Source of the DNA: Buchnera aphidicola (Tuberolachnus salignus)
Lineage (GTDB): Bacteria > Pseudomonadota > Gammaproteobacteria > Enterobacterales > Enterobacteriaceae
Direction: 5' to 3'
Assembly (NCBI RefSeq): GCF_900016785.1
Contig: NZ_LN890285.1
Coordinates: forward strand, 186,001 to 250,000
DNA length: 64,000 nt
Part shown: positions 1-9,040 of the stretch, one piece after another
Numbering within the stretch: the stretch's first letter is position 1
Layout of the letters: the number at the start of each line of letters is the position of its first letter
The notes under the pieces: generated by a model
What the model was told of the DNA's origin: nothing
The model's input: only the letters and a program-made list of their open reading frames with translations
The model's database searches: none
Translations under genes and position numbers: made by a program

Positions 1-1676
1 CCAGTTTTTATTATTTTTGCTGTTAAAATAATTAGTTTTATACGACTAATTTTAATGTTTATATCATTTTCTGAAATAATTGAACAATTTTCATAAAAAT
101 TAGAAAAAATTTCTGATAATTTAAATAAATAATTACATAATAAATGTGGAGTTCCATGTTTTTTTATATCTAAAATAATATCAAAAAATTGTAATAATTT
201 AATTGAAATATTTTTTTCATAAATATTATTAATAGTAATTTCATGATTTTTATTCCATTTTATATTTTTATTTTTTTTTAAAATAGAAAGAATACGTGTA
301 TAAGCATATTGAATATATAAAGAAGTATTTCCTGTTAATGTTAACATTTGTTTCCAATCAAAAACATAATTTTTTTTTCTATTTTTTGATAATTCAAAAT
401 ATTTTAATGCACCTATACCTATTTTTTCAGCTGTTTTATCAATATTTTGTACAGACCAATTCTGATTTCTTTTTTGAAGTATTTTTTTTGTTTTTTTTAT
501 TGCTTCTGTAATTAAATGTTTTAATTTAATTGTATGTCCTTCTCGAGTTTTAAATGGAGTATTATTTTTTGATAATATCATTCCAAAAGTATGATGCTCT
601 ATATGTAAAAAAGATGATAAATAACCTGCACGTTTTGCAATATTTTGAATATTTTTAAAATGTTGAGTTTGTCTGACATCAGTATAATAAATAATTTTGT
701 TAGCTTTTAAAATTTGACTTCGATATTTTAAACATGCTATGTCAGTAGTAGCATATAAATAAGATCCATCTTTTTTTTGTAAAATTACTCCCATTTTTTT
801 TCCAACACGATTTTTTAAAGTAGGAATAATAGAAACTAAATTACCATTTTTTTTAAAAATTATTTTTTTTTTTTTTAAATCTGTAAGCATATTTGGTATT
901 AGAGGATGATAAAAACTTTCTCCAACAATATTTTGAATTTTTAATTTAATTTTTAGTTTTTGATAAATTTTTTGATTTTTTTTAATTGTAATTTCTCTTA
1001 ATTTTTTCCAGATTTTTATATATTTTGGATTTTTATTTTGTAATTGAAGAGTACAATATTGAGATATTTTATAAAATTTTTTATTAGACTGAATTTTTTT
1101 TTGAGATTTTTGGTACAATTTTTCAACATTTTGAAAATTTTTAATAGAATATTTTTTTATATAAGCTAATAACATCCCTATTTGAGCTCCACAATCTCCA
1201 ATATGATTAATTTGAATAACATGATAACCTAAAAATTTTAAAATGTTAGTTGTAACGTCACCTAAAACAGTAGATCTTAAATGACCTACATGCATTTCTT
1301 TTGCAATATTAGGTGAAGAATAATCTACAATAATAATTTTTTTAGAAGGTTTATTATTATTTATTTTTTTTTTATTAAACATATTATTAATTTTTAAACA
1401 AATCCAAGCATTTTTTATAGTAAAATTAATAAAACCAGTATCTGTAATTTGAATTGATTGATAAAAAAAATTTTTATTCATTTTTTCTGATACTTTTTTT
1501 GCTAATGTATAAGTATTAATATTTAAAATTTTAGATAATTTAATAATTCCATTGATTTGATAATCAAATTTTTTTTTTTTGAAATATTTTTGAATATTAG
1601 GTTGAAAATTTTTTGGAGCTCCTAATTCAATACAAATTTTGTATATATTTTTTTGTAAATTTTTTAAAAGAGTCAT
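1..1676 (-). CDS. argS: Arginyl-tRNA synthetase, 3' end cut by window edge
   Basis: Class I aminoacyl-tRNA synthetase that charges tRNA-Arg with arginine in the cytoplasm. The reverse frame from the ATG at 1676 stays open to the left edge, giving about 558 residues of the usual roughly 577, so only a short C-terminal tail is missing. The HIGH-type motif is seen as MHVGHLRST (near 1280-1310), preceded by VDYSSPNIAKE. The region equivalent to KMSKS is seen as PFKTREG near 545-560, followed by the IGIGALKYFELSKNR segment typical of ArgS. The N-terminus has the GAPKNFQPNIQKY start expected of the Add1 domain. The gene reads away from the 16S rRNA gene; about 515 bases separate their starts. Confidence 0.95.
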   Translation of the reverse strand, partial: MTLLKNLQKNIYKICIELGAPKNFQPNIQKYFKKKKFDYQINGIIKLSKILNINTYTLAKKVSEKMNKNFFYQSIQITDTGFINFTIKNAWICLKINNMFNKKKINNNKPSKKIIIVDYSSPNIAKEMHVGHLRSTVLGDVTTNILKFLGYHVIQINHIGDCGAQIGMLLAYIKKYSIKNFQNVEKLYQKSQKKIQSNKKFYKISQYCTLQLQNKNPKYIKIWKKLREITIKKNQKIYQKLKIKLKIQNIVGESFYHPLIPNMLTDLKKKKIIFKKNGNLVSIIPTLKNRVGKKMGVILQKKDGSYLYATTDIACLKYRSQILKANKIIYYTDVRQTQHFKNIQNIAKRAGYLSSFLHIEHHTFGMILSKNNTPFKTREGHTIKLKHLITEAIKKTKKILQKRNQNWSVQNIDKTAEKIGIGALKYFELSKNRKKNYVFDWKQMLTLTGNTSLYIQYAYTRILSILKKNKNIKWNKNHEITINNIYEKNISIKLLQFFDIILDIKKHGTPHLLCNYLFKLSEIFSNFYENCSIISENDINIKISRIKLIILTAKIIKT

Positions 1677-2028
1677 ATAATTATTTTTTTCCGAATATTT
1701 AAATAAATAATAATATTAAATTATAATTGATTCTGTATGTTGAAAAAACTTAAATAATTAAAAAATTATATTTAAAATTTTAATTTAAATATAATATAAT
1801 TATATTATATATTGATTTTTTTAATGTAAAAGAATTTTTATTAAAACTATTAATATTTTTTTATCCAATATATTATTGAAAATATTTTTAATATTTTGAA
1901 AAATAAAAGAAACATTATATTTAAATAAAAAATATATTTGAAATTTTTAAATTTTTTGAATTATGAATTGTTATATTTATTTATAATAATAAAAATTTTA
2001 TATATTTAAATTTTATTTTAAAAACATG

Positions 2029-2056
2029 TTGACTTTTTTTAGAAAAGATATATTAT
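2029..2056 (+). promoter_or_regulatory. Probable sigma-70 promoter of the 16S rRNA unit
   Basis: TTGACT at 2029-2034 and TATTAT at 2051-2056 are 16 bases apart, close to the sigma-70 consensus. Transcription would start near 2063, about 130 bases before the mature 16S 5' end and just ahead of boxA. The G and C in the -35 stand out in an A/T-only stretch. Confidence 0.65.
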
Positions 2057-2073
2057 AGATTCTGTAAACAAAA

Positions 2074-2088
2074 TGTTCTTTAAAAAAT
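2074..2088 (+). promoter_or_regulatory. boxA-like rRNA antitermination element
   Basis: The sequence TGTTCTTTAAAAAAT closely resembles the E. coli rRNA boxA (TGCTCTTTAACAAT), which is bound as RNA by NusB–NusE and the SuhB-containing antitermination complex. It lies between the promoter and the processing stem, the same order as in E. coli rrn leaders. The octamer TGTTCTTT (2074-2081) is also complementary to AAAGAACA at 2141-2148, so it could alternatively pair within the leader. Confidence 0.6.
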
Positions 2089-2091
2089 AAT

Positions 2092-2127
2092 CAAAAAATT
2101 TGAGTGAATATAGAATAATCAAATATT
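2092..2127 (+). promoter_or_regulatory. Leader arm of 16S rRNA processing stem
   Basis: ATAATCAAATATT at 2115-2127 is perfectly complementary to AATATTTGATTAT at 3754-3766 beyond the 16S 3' end. TGAATAT at 2105-2111 pairs with ATATTCA at 3771-3777. CAAAAAATTT at 2092-2101 pairs, with one bulge, with AAATTTTTTTG at 3780-3790. Together this forms the long helix bracketing pre-16S that RNase III cleaves in enterobacteria. Confidence 0.7.
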
Positions 2128-2191
2128 CAAATAGCTTTAAAAAGAACACTAATTATTAATTAACAATTAATGTTTTTGAAGTTTGTTATAC

Positions 2192-3745
<1,554 letters not shown>

Positions 3746-3753
3746 AAATTATT

Positions 3754-3790
3754 AATATTTGATTATAGATATATTCATAAAATTTTTTTG
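3754..3790 (+). promoter_or_regulatory. Trailer arm of 16S rRNA processing stem
   Basis: Partner of the leader arm at 2092-2127: 13 perfect base pairs next to the 16S 3' end, a small internal loop, 7 more pairs, and an outer A/T helix with one bulge. It ends 11 bases before tRNA-Ile, so stem cleavage and RNase P processing together would free both RNAs. Confidence 0.7.
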
Positions 3791-3801
3791 ATTATTTATA
3801 A

Positions 3802-3878
3802 AGGCTTGTAGCTCAGCTGGTTAGAGCACACCCCTGATAAGGGTGAGGTCGGTGGTTCAAGTCCACTCAGGCCTACCA
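3802..3878 (+). tRNA. tRNA-Ile (anticodon GAU)
   Basis: A 77-base cloverleaf nearly identical to E. coli tRNA-Ile1, with anticodon GAT in the loop sequence CTGATAA near 3834-3840, T-arm GGTTCAAGTCC and an encoded CCA at the 3' end (3876-3878). It reads AUC and AUU codons. It is the first tRNA of the retained 16S–23S spacer pair and is presumably cotranscribed with 16S. It is the only tRNA gene in the window with an encoded CCA. Confidence 0.98.
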
Positions 3879-3892
3879 ATTGTTTTTAATTA

Positions 3893-3965
3893 GGGGCTAT
3901 AGCTCAGCTGGGAGAGCGCCTGCCTTGCACGCAGGAGGTCAGCGGTTCAATCCCGCTTAGCTCCA
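3893..3965 (+). tRNA. tRNA-Ala (anticodon UGC)
   Basis: Cloverleaf matching E. coli tRNA-Ala1B. Anticodon TGC is at 3926-3928, the acceptor stem GGGGCTA pairs with TAGCTCC, and the discriminator is A at 3965. CCA is not encoded, so it must be added by tRNA nucleotidyltransferase. It lies 14 bases after tRNA-Ile and is the last RNA of the 16S transcript; 23S does not follow. Confidence 0.98.
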
Positions 3966-3992
3966 AATAATTTTAAAAAATTATTTTTTTTT
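3966..3992 (+). terminator. Possible terminator of 16S–tRNA unit
   Basis: AATAATTT and AAATTATT can form an A/T-only hairpin directly after tRNA-Ala, followed by a run of T to 3992. It overlaps the last codons of the convergent rnhA gene. An A/T-only hairpin is weak evidence in this genome. Confidence 0.4.
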
Positions 3993-4451
3993 AAATTGAT
4001 ATTTTTTATCATAATATTTTGGATTTTTTGCTTCTTTTCTAGCAATAATGTCACATAAATTTTGTATAGTATTTTTTATATGTCCTTTTGTCCATATCCA
4101 TTTAATTTTATGTGAATTTAATAAATTATGTAATAAAATCCATAAATCTTTATTTTTTATTTTATTTTTATTCTTTTTTTTCCAATTGTTTTTTTCCCAA
4201 TTTTTATACCAAAATAATATTCCTTTTCTTAAATATTGACTATCTGTAGTAATTGTCACATTACATTTTTCTTTTAATGCTTTAAATCCATAAATAGCTG
4301 CCATTAATTCCATTCTATTATTAGTTGTTAAATAAAATCCTTTACTAATGATTTTTTGATATGTAAAATATTTTATAATTACACAAAAACCACCTGAACC
4401 AGGATTTTTTAAACATGACCCGTCTGTAAACATTTGTATTTTTTTTTTCAT
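3981..4451 (-). CDS. rnhA: Ribonuclease HI
   Basis: Degrades the RNA strand of RNA–DNA hybrids, removing R-loops and helping primer removal. The 156 residues match the E. coli length (155). All four catalytic acids are at E. coli positions: D10 in FTDGS, E48 in NNRMEL, D70 in TTDSQ and D134 in NLCD, with H124 in TKGH. The 3' end converges on the 16S–tRNA unit. The 5' end faces dnaQ head to head, with only 30 bases between the two start codons. That rnhA/dnaQ divergent pair is also found in E. coli. Confidence 0.97.
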   Translation of the reverse strand: MKKKIQMFTDGSCLKNPGSGGFCVIIKYFTYQKIISKGFYLTTNNRMELMAAIYGFKALKEKCNVTITTDSQYLRKGILFWYKNWEKNNWKKKNKNKIKNKDLWILLHNLLNSHKIKWIWTKGHIKNTIQNLCDIIARKEAKNPKYYDKKYQFKKK

Positions 4452-4481
4452 ATAATCATTTTATTTAAGGTGAAATTAAAT

Positions 4482-5201
4482 ATGAATTTTTGTTCAATAA
4501 ATCGAAAAATTTTTTTAGATACTGAAACGACCGGTATGAATAAAACAGGAAATTTATGTATTAATCATAAAATTATTGAAATTGGTGCTATTGAAATGAT
4601 TAATCGTAAATTAACTGGAAAAAAAATTCATTTTTATTTAAAACCTGGTCGTTTAATTGATCCAGAAGCATATAAAATTCATGGTATTTCAAATCAATTT
4701 TTATCCAAAAAACCTTTTTTTTATGAAGTATCTCAAAAAATTCTAAATTTTTTAAAAAATTCTACTGTTATTGTACATAATGCTATTTTCGATATTAGTT
4801 TTTTAAATTATGAATTTAGTTTAATTTCTTCTCAAATTCCAAAATTAAATAAAATTTGTAAAATTGTTGATACTTTAATTTTGGCGCGGAAACTATTTCC
4901 TGGAAAAAAAAATACTTTAGATGCTTTATGTCAACGATATCATATTAATTCTAAAAATCGTATATTACATGGTGCTTTATTAGATGCACAATTATTATCA
5001 AAAGTTTATTTATCTATGACTAGTAAACAAGAAAGTATTTTTTTTTCTCCTCAAAAAAACACATCATATAATATTACATATGATTATAACTTAGAAAATA
5101 AAATTATTTCTCATATTATATATGCAACTCAAAAAGAAACAAATGATCATGTAAAATATTTAAAAAATATATGTAATATTTCAAAAAAAAAAATTTGGTA
5201 A
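4482..5201 (+). CDS. dnaQ: DNA polymerase III epsilon subunit (proofreading exonuclease)
   Basis: 3'-5' exonuclease that proofreads replication as part of the Pol III core. The ATG at 4482 is chosen over an upstream in-frame ATG at 4434 because it aligns with the E. coli N-terminus, follows a TAAGG ribosome site (4466-4470), and the longer form would overlap rnhA. The product is 239 residues. DEDDh catalytic residues are D13 and E15 (LDTETTG), D104 (AIFDISF), H163 and D168 (HGALLDAQ). The C-terminal tail that binds the alpha subunit is present but diverged. A tRNA-Asp gene follows downstream. Confidence 0.96.
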   Translation: MNFCSINRKIFLDTETTGMNKTGNLCINHKIIEIGAIEMINRKLTGKKIHFYLKPGRLIDPEAYKIHGISNQFLSKKPFFYEVSQKILNFLKNSTVIVHNAIFDISFLNYEFSLISSQIPKLNKICKIVDTLILARKLFPGKKNTLDALCQRYHINSKNRILHGALLDAQLLSKVYLSMTSKQESIFFSPQKNTSYNITYDYNLENKIISHIIYATQKETNDHVKYLKNICNISKKKIW

Positions 5202-5217
5202 AACGTTATAATATTTC

Positions 5218-5246
5218 TTGACGTATTTTATAAATAATTATAAAAT
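5218..5246 (+). promoter_or_regulatory. Probable promoter of tRNA-Asp (and grpE)
   Basis: TTGACG at 5218-5223 and TAAAAT at 5241-5246 are separated by an optimal 17 bases, placing the start about 10 bases before tRNA-Asp. With grpE only 69 bases past the tRNA, the same promoter may serve it. Confidence 0.65.
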
Positions 5247-5263
5247 ATTTATTATTTAAAGAT

Positions 5264-5337
5264 GGTGCGGTAGTTCAGTTGGTTAGAATATCGGCCTGTC
5301 ACGCCGGAGGTCACGGGTTCAAATCCCGTCCGCACCG
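5264..5337 (+). tRNA. tRNA-Asp (anticodon GUC)
   Basis: Cloverleaf with acceptor GGTGCGG pairing with CCGCACC, anticodon GTC at 5298-5300, T-arm GGGTTCAAATCCC and discriminator G at 5337. CCA is not encoded. Its body matches E. coli tRNA-Asp closely, including the D-arm TAGTTCAGT. Confidence 0.98.
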
Positions 5338-5406
5338 AAAAGTTTAATTATTTTAAAAAAATTTTTTTATTTTTTTTAAAATATATTTTTAAAAAGGAAT
5401 AAAAAT

Positions 5407-5982
5407 ATGAATTTAGACGATTCTGAAAATATTAATGAAAAAAAAACATCTAAACTTATAACTCAAAATCAAGATTCTAAAAATTTTTTAGAGTCTCCAG
5501 AATATAAAAATATTTTAAAAACATTAAATCAATATAAAAAAAAATTTTTGGAAAAAAAAATAGAATATGATTCAAAATTGTTAAATTTTAATCAAATGAT
5601 GCAAAAAAATATCAGTAAAGTTTATAGTTTTTATTTAGAAAAAAAATTTTTAGAAATTTTGCCTATATTGGATTGTTTAGAATCTTCATTAAACGTATTA
5701 GAAACTTCAGAAATTCAAAGTAAAAGTTTTAAAATAAATTTAGAAAAAATTTATAAACAATTTATATCTTTTTTTAAAGAATATAAAGTTGTAGAAATTA
5801 ATCAAAATAATATTCCTTTTAATCCATCTATTCATCAAGCGATGTCATTAGATTTTTCTGGTAAGTATCCTGATAATTATGTTTCACATATCATACAAAA
5901 AGGATATTTATTAAATATTAAATTATTGCGACCTGCATTAGTTTCCGTATCTCAAAATAAAATTTTAAAAAAAAATAATTAA
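5407..5982 (+). CDS. grpE: GrpE, nucleotide exchange factor for DnaK
   Basis: Cochaperone that releases ADP from DnaK in the Hsp70 cycle. The 191 residues compare with 197 in E. coli. A polar N-terminal tail and a long charged helix (about residues 25-95) precede the conserved beta-domain (about 130-190), which shows NIPFNPSIHQAMS and QKGYLLNIKLLRPALVSVSQ, the family's best-conserved segment. An AAGGA ribosome site lies at 5394-5398 before the ATG. Buchnera strains are known for two grpE copies; this is the one beside tRNA-Asp and smpB. Whether a second copy exists cannot be seen here. Confidence 0.94.
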   Translation: MNLDDSENINEKKTSKLITQNQDSKNFLESPEYKNILKTLNQYKKKFLEKKIEYDSKLLNFNQMMQKNISKVYSFYLEKKFLEILPILDCLESSLNVLETSEIQSKSFKINLEKIYKQFISFFKEYKVVEINQNNIPFNPSIHQAMSLDFSGKYPDNYVSHIIQKGYLLNIKLLRPALVSVSQNKILKKNN

Positions 5983-6043
5983 TTTTTTTTTAAAATAATT
6001 TTTTTTATTTAATATTATTTTTTTATTTCGAGAATATTTTTTT

Positions 6044-6523
6044 ATGAAAAATAAAAAAAATTGTAAAAAAAGTTTTTTAAATAAAAAAGCGAAATTTAAA
6101 TTTCATTTATTTAAAGAAATAATAGCAGGATTATCTTTAAAAGGATGGGAAGTAAAATCTATTAGAATGGGTCGTATTAACATTTCTAATGGATATATAT
6201 CTATTAAAAATAATGAAGCTTTTTTGATAAATTCTGATTTTCAACCTTTAAAAACCGTTTTTTTTTATTCAAGTTGTAATCCATATCGTGAAAGAAAATT
6301 ATTATTACATAAAAAAGAAATAAAAAATTTATTAAAATTTACTTCTATATTAGGATATACTATTGTTCCATTAAAATTATTTTGGAAAAATTCTATTTGT
6401 AAATTATTAATTAGTATCGCAAAAGGTAAAAAATTATATGATAAAAGATTACATAAAAAAAAAGAATCTTGGAAGTTAGAAAAATTTATGTTACAAAAAC
6501 ATTCTTTTTTAAAAAAAATATAA
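6044..6523 (+). CDS. smpB: SsrA-binding protein SmpB
   Basis: Binds tmRNA and brings it to stalled ribosomes for trans-translation. The 159 residues match the E. coli length (160). Diagnostic stretches are KGWEVKSIRMGRINIS (about residues 44-60), the RERKLLLHKKE loop, WKNSICKLLISIAKGKKLYDKR near the C-terminus, and a basic tail that enters the decoding centre. In E. coli the tmRNA gene ssrA lies just downstream; here only 15 bases separate smpB from tadA, so ssrA must be elsewhere. Confidence 0.95.
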   Translation: MKNKKNCKKSFLNKKAKFKFHLFKEIIAGLSLKGWEVKSIRMGRINISNGYISIKNNEAFLINSDFQPLKTVFFYSSCNPYRERKLLLHKKEIKNLLKFTSILGYTIVPLKLFWKNSICKLLISIAKGKKLYDKRLHKKKESWKLEKFMLQKHSFLKKI

Positions 6524-6538
6524 TTTTTTAATTTTTTT

Positions 6539-7021
6539 ATGAAAAATAAGATTTATGGTTTATCAAATGAAGAAAAATGGATGCGACATGCGATATTATT
6601 AGCTAAAAAAGGAGAAAAAAAAGGTGAAGTTCCGATTGGTGCAGTACTAATACATAAACAAAAAATAATAGGACATGGTTGGAATTCATGTATTAAAAAA
6701 AATGATATTAGTGCGCATGCAGAAATTTTAGCTATTAGAACTGCAGGTCAATTTTTAAATAATTATCGTTTATTAAATACGTCTTTATATGTAACACATG
6801 AACCTTGTTTAATGTGTTCTGCTGCAATTTTCCATGCGCGTATTACACGTGTCATATATGGTTCATATAGTATTAAAATAGACAAATTGACAAATTTTTT
6901 TTTATTTATAAAAAATAAAAAAAAGCATCATATAAAAGAAATTATTTCTGGTGTATTATTATATGAATGCTCAATGTTATTAAAAATGTTTTTTAAAAGA
7001 AAAAGAAAAAAAATATGTTAA
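6539..7021 (+). CDS. tadA: tRNA-specific adenosine deaminase
   Basis: Converts adenosine 34 to inosine in tRNA-Arg(ACG), allowing one tRNA to read CGU, CGC and CGA. The zinc deaminase motifs are complete: H60-A-E62 in SAHAEILAI and C90-x-x-C93 in PCLMC, with the GEVPIGAVL segment at 29-37. The 160-residue length is near the family norm. The last 4 bases overlap the tail of the convergent acpS gene. It follows smpB by 15 bases and is probably cotranscribed with it. Confidence 0.96.
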   Translation: MKNKIYGLSNEEKWMRHAILLAKKGEKKGEVPIGAVLIHKQKIIGHGWNSCIKKNDISAHAEILAIRTAGQFLNNYRLLNTSLYVTHEPCLMCSAAIFHARITRVIYGSYSIKIDKLTNFFLFIKNKKKHHIKEIISGVLLYECSMLLKMFFKRKRKKIC

Positions 7022-7398
7022 TATTCTAATAAAACAATAGATTGAGCATATTTTTTTGTATCTGTAATACTGAGATGTATTTTATATGTTTTCTTTTGAA
7101 AAATTTTATGTATTTTTTTTTTTAAAATTCTAATTTTTGGTTTTCCTTTTCGATTGTTAAAAATTTCTAAATTTTTTAAAATATTAGGATATGTGAAACC
7201 AATACCTAAAGCTTTCATACAAGCTTCTTTGGCAGTAAATCGTTTCGCTAAAAAAGATGATTTTTTTTTTTTTTTCATAAATTCTTTTAATTCTAATGTA
7301 GATAAAATTTTTAAAGGAATTTTCAGAGAATATTTATGTAATAGTTCTTTAAATCTTTTAATTTCTATTGTATCTATACCAATTCCAAAAATAGACAT
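7018..7398 (-). CDS. acpS: Holo-acyl-carrier-protein synthase
   Basis: Transfers 4'-phosphopantetheine from CoA to acyl carrier protein, activating it for fatty acid synthesis. The 126 residues match E. coli. The metal ligands are D9 in GIGIDT and E58 in FLAKRFTAKEA, the family signature. It is the last gene of a reverse-strand run lepA–lepB–rnc–era–acpS; in E. coli recO and pdxJ lie between era and acpS and are missing here. A run of 15 A on the coding strand (7261-7275) encodes five lysines and could cause transcript slippage. Confidence 0.95.
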   Translation of the reverse strand: MSIFGIGIDTIEIKRFKELLHKYSLKIPLKILSTLELKEFMKKKKKSSFLAKRFTAKEACMKALGIGFTYPNILKNLEIFNNRKGKPKIRILKKKIHKIFQKKTYKIHLSITDTKKYAQSIVLLEY

Positions 7399-7416
7399 TA
7401 TTTTTCTTTTTTATAG

Positions 7417-8259
7417 TTAAATATTTTTTTTTAAAATAATTTTTAATTTTAAATGTGTTTTTTTTTTAAATAATTTTTCTATATTTTTTTGAGACTTTAT
7501 ACAAAAATTTTTAATTTTTTCTCCTTTTTTCCCTATTAATATTTTTTTATATCTCAAATGTGGTATTTGAAGAATACTTTCAATGATATATTCATTTTTA
7601 GAATTAATAAAAAATATTGGAATATATATTTTTATCATATATGGAATTTCTTGATGAAAAAATTTTAATAATGTTTTTCTAATAATTTCTGAACTTAAAA
7701 ATTTTTTGGTACAATTAGTTTTTTCATGTGACAAATATTTATGTTTTTTTTGTGGTATTTTTTTTTGTATTAAAGACATTAATTTTTTAAATTGTATATC
7801 TTTTTTAGCTGATAATAACATAATTTCAATTTTTTTAAAATGTTTTGATATATTTTTTAAAAATGGTAATAAAAAATTTTTTTTTTGTATTAAGTCTATT
7901 TTATTAATAATTAATACATATGGAACTTTTGAATTTTTAATCCATTGTAGTAATTTTTTTTCTAAATTAGTCCATTGTAAAGCAGTAATAATTAAAAGAA
8001 TAAAATCTGATTTTTGTATCATAAAATTAATGATTTTTTTATTTAAAATATTTTTTTTTTTTTTAAATAATCCTGGAGAATCAATAAAAATATATTGATA
8101 TACATTTTTTGTAATAATTCCAATAATTTTTTTTTGTGTTGTATTGATTTTATGAGATGTAATAGAAATTTTATTATTAATTAATTTATTAAATAATGTT
8201 GATTTACCCACATTAGTACGACCAATTAAAGTTATAACACCGCAATAAGTATTTTTCAT
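7417..8259 (-). CDS. era: GTPase Era, 16S rRNA maturation and 30S assembly
   Basis: Essential GTPase that binds the 3' end of 16S rRNA during small-subunit assembly. The 280 residues carry the G domain: GRTNVGKST (13-21), DSPG (60-63), NKID (119-122) and SAK (150-152). A C-terminal KH domain has GKKG at 243-246 and ends in HLKLKIIL. The tail is about 20 residues shorter than E. coli Era (301). The ATG at 8259 follows the rnc stop by only 5 bases, so translation is probably coupled. The coding strand has a 14-A run at 8051-8064. Confidence 0.96.
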   Translation of the reverse strand: MKNTYCGVITLIGRTNVGKSTLFNKLINNKISITSHKINTTQKKIIGIITKNVYQYIFIDSPGLFKKKKNILNKKIINFMIQKSDFILLIITALQWTNLEKKLLQWIKNSKVPYVLIINKIDLIQKKNFLLPFLKNISKHFKKIEIMLLSAKKDIQFKKLMSLIQKKIPQKKHKYLSHEKTNCTKKFLSSEIIRKTLLKFFHQEIPYMIKIYIPIFFINSKNEYIIESILQIPHLRYKKILIGKKGEKIKNFCIKSQKNIEKLFKKKTHLKLKIILKKNI

Positions 8260-8264
8260 GTTTT

Positions 8265-8945
8265 TTATTCTATCTCAAGTTTGCTTAATGCATGTTGAGC
8301 CGCATTTTGTTCAGCTTTTCTACGGCTTACTCCAATACCTATTAATGGATTTTTTAATCCTTTAACTTCGCAAGAAATAGTAAAAATTTGATTATGTGCT
8401 TCACCATATACATGGCTAATATAATATAAAGGTAATGGTAAATGTTTAGATTGTAAATATTCTTGTAATTTTGTTTTTGGATCTTTTTGAATACTATAAG
8501 GACTAATTTTTTTAAAACGTTTACGGTACCATTTTAAAACTATTTTTTCTGTAATATTAATATTACTATCTAAAAAAATACTAGCAATAATTGCTTCCAT
8601 TGTATTTGCTAGAATGGATTCTCTTCTAAACCCACCACTTTTTTTTTCTCCTTGACCTAATTGTAAAAATCCTCCTAAAGAAAATTCGCTAGCTATCTCT
8701 GCTAAAGTATTCCCTTTAACTAAAGTAGCACGTATTCTACTCATTCCTCCTTCATTAATATTAGGAAAATAATTATATAAAGCTTTTGCAATGATAAAAC
8801 TTAAAATAGAATCTCCTAAAAATTCTAATCTTTCATTATGCTGAATACTTGCACTCCTATGTGTTAAAGCATGATGAAGTAAATTTTTGTTTATAAAATA
8901 ATAACCTAAAAATTTTTGTAATGTATCGAGAATCATAGTATTCAT
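8265..8945 (-). CDS. rnc: Ribonuclease III
   Basis: Double-strand-specific endoribonuclease that processes rRNA precursors and structured mRNAs. I choose the ATG at 8945, not the upstream in-frame ATG at 8984, because it gives 226 residues, exactly the E. coli length, and aligns residue by residue from the first Met. The signature ERLEFLGDS contributes E38, E41 and D45, and E117 is present. The fourth metal ligand, D114 in E. coli, is Asn here (ILANTMEA, codon AAT). The C-terminal dsRNA-binding domain ends in [18 protein letters not shown]. It sits between lepB and era, as in E. coli. Confidence 0.97.
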   Translation of the reverse strand: MNTMILDTLQKFLGYYFINKNLLHHALTHRSASIQHNERLEFLGDSILSFIIAKALYNYFPNINEGGMSRIRATLVKGNTLAEIASEFSLGGFLQLGQGEKKSGGFRRESILANTMEAIIASIFLDSNINITEKIVLKWYRKRFKKISPYSIQKDPKTKLQEYLQSKHLPLPLYYISHVYGEAHNQIFTISCEVKGLKNPLIGIGVSRRKAEQNAAQHALSKLEIE

Positions 8946-9040
8946 AAAGCACCAATCTAAACAATTAAAAAAGTAATACATCAAAAAATGATGTTGTTTG
9001 AATATAATTAATATTTTTTATAATTTTTTAAAGTTTAATG

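Larger units (their letters stand above)
1677..2191. other. argS–16S rRNA intergenic region (rRNA leader)
   Basis: No open reading frame is supported here. The left 350 bases are almost pure A/T and show nothing I can interpret. The right part holds the 16S promoter, a boxA-like antitermination element and the leader arm of the 16S processing stem, listed separately. A promoter for argS must also lie here on the reverse strand, but no convincing pair of hexamers stands out from the A/T background. Confidence 0.7.

Noticed and set aside
296-511. Small forward frame opposite the argS 3' part
   Set aside because: It is a low-complexity Phe/Leu-rich antisense frame of a gene with clear ArgS motifs on the reverse strand.
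4434-4481. Longer dnaQ starting at 4434
   Set aside because: It would overlap the rnhA start codon, lacks a ribosome site, and adds a hydrophobic extension unlike the family.
6524-6538. Possible tmRNA (ssrA) next to smpB
   Set aside because: E. coli has ssrA just after smpB, but here only 15 bases separate smpB and tadA, so it cannot fit.
8946-8984. Longer rnc starting at 8984
   Set aside because: The extra 13 residues have no counterpart in E. coli RNase III, while the start at 8945 gives the exact family length.
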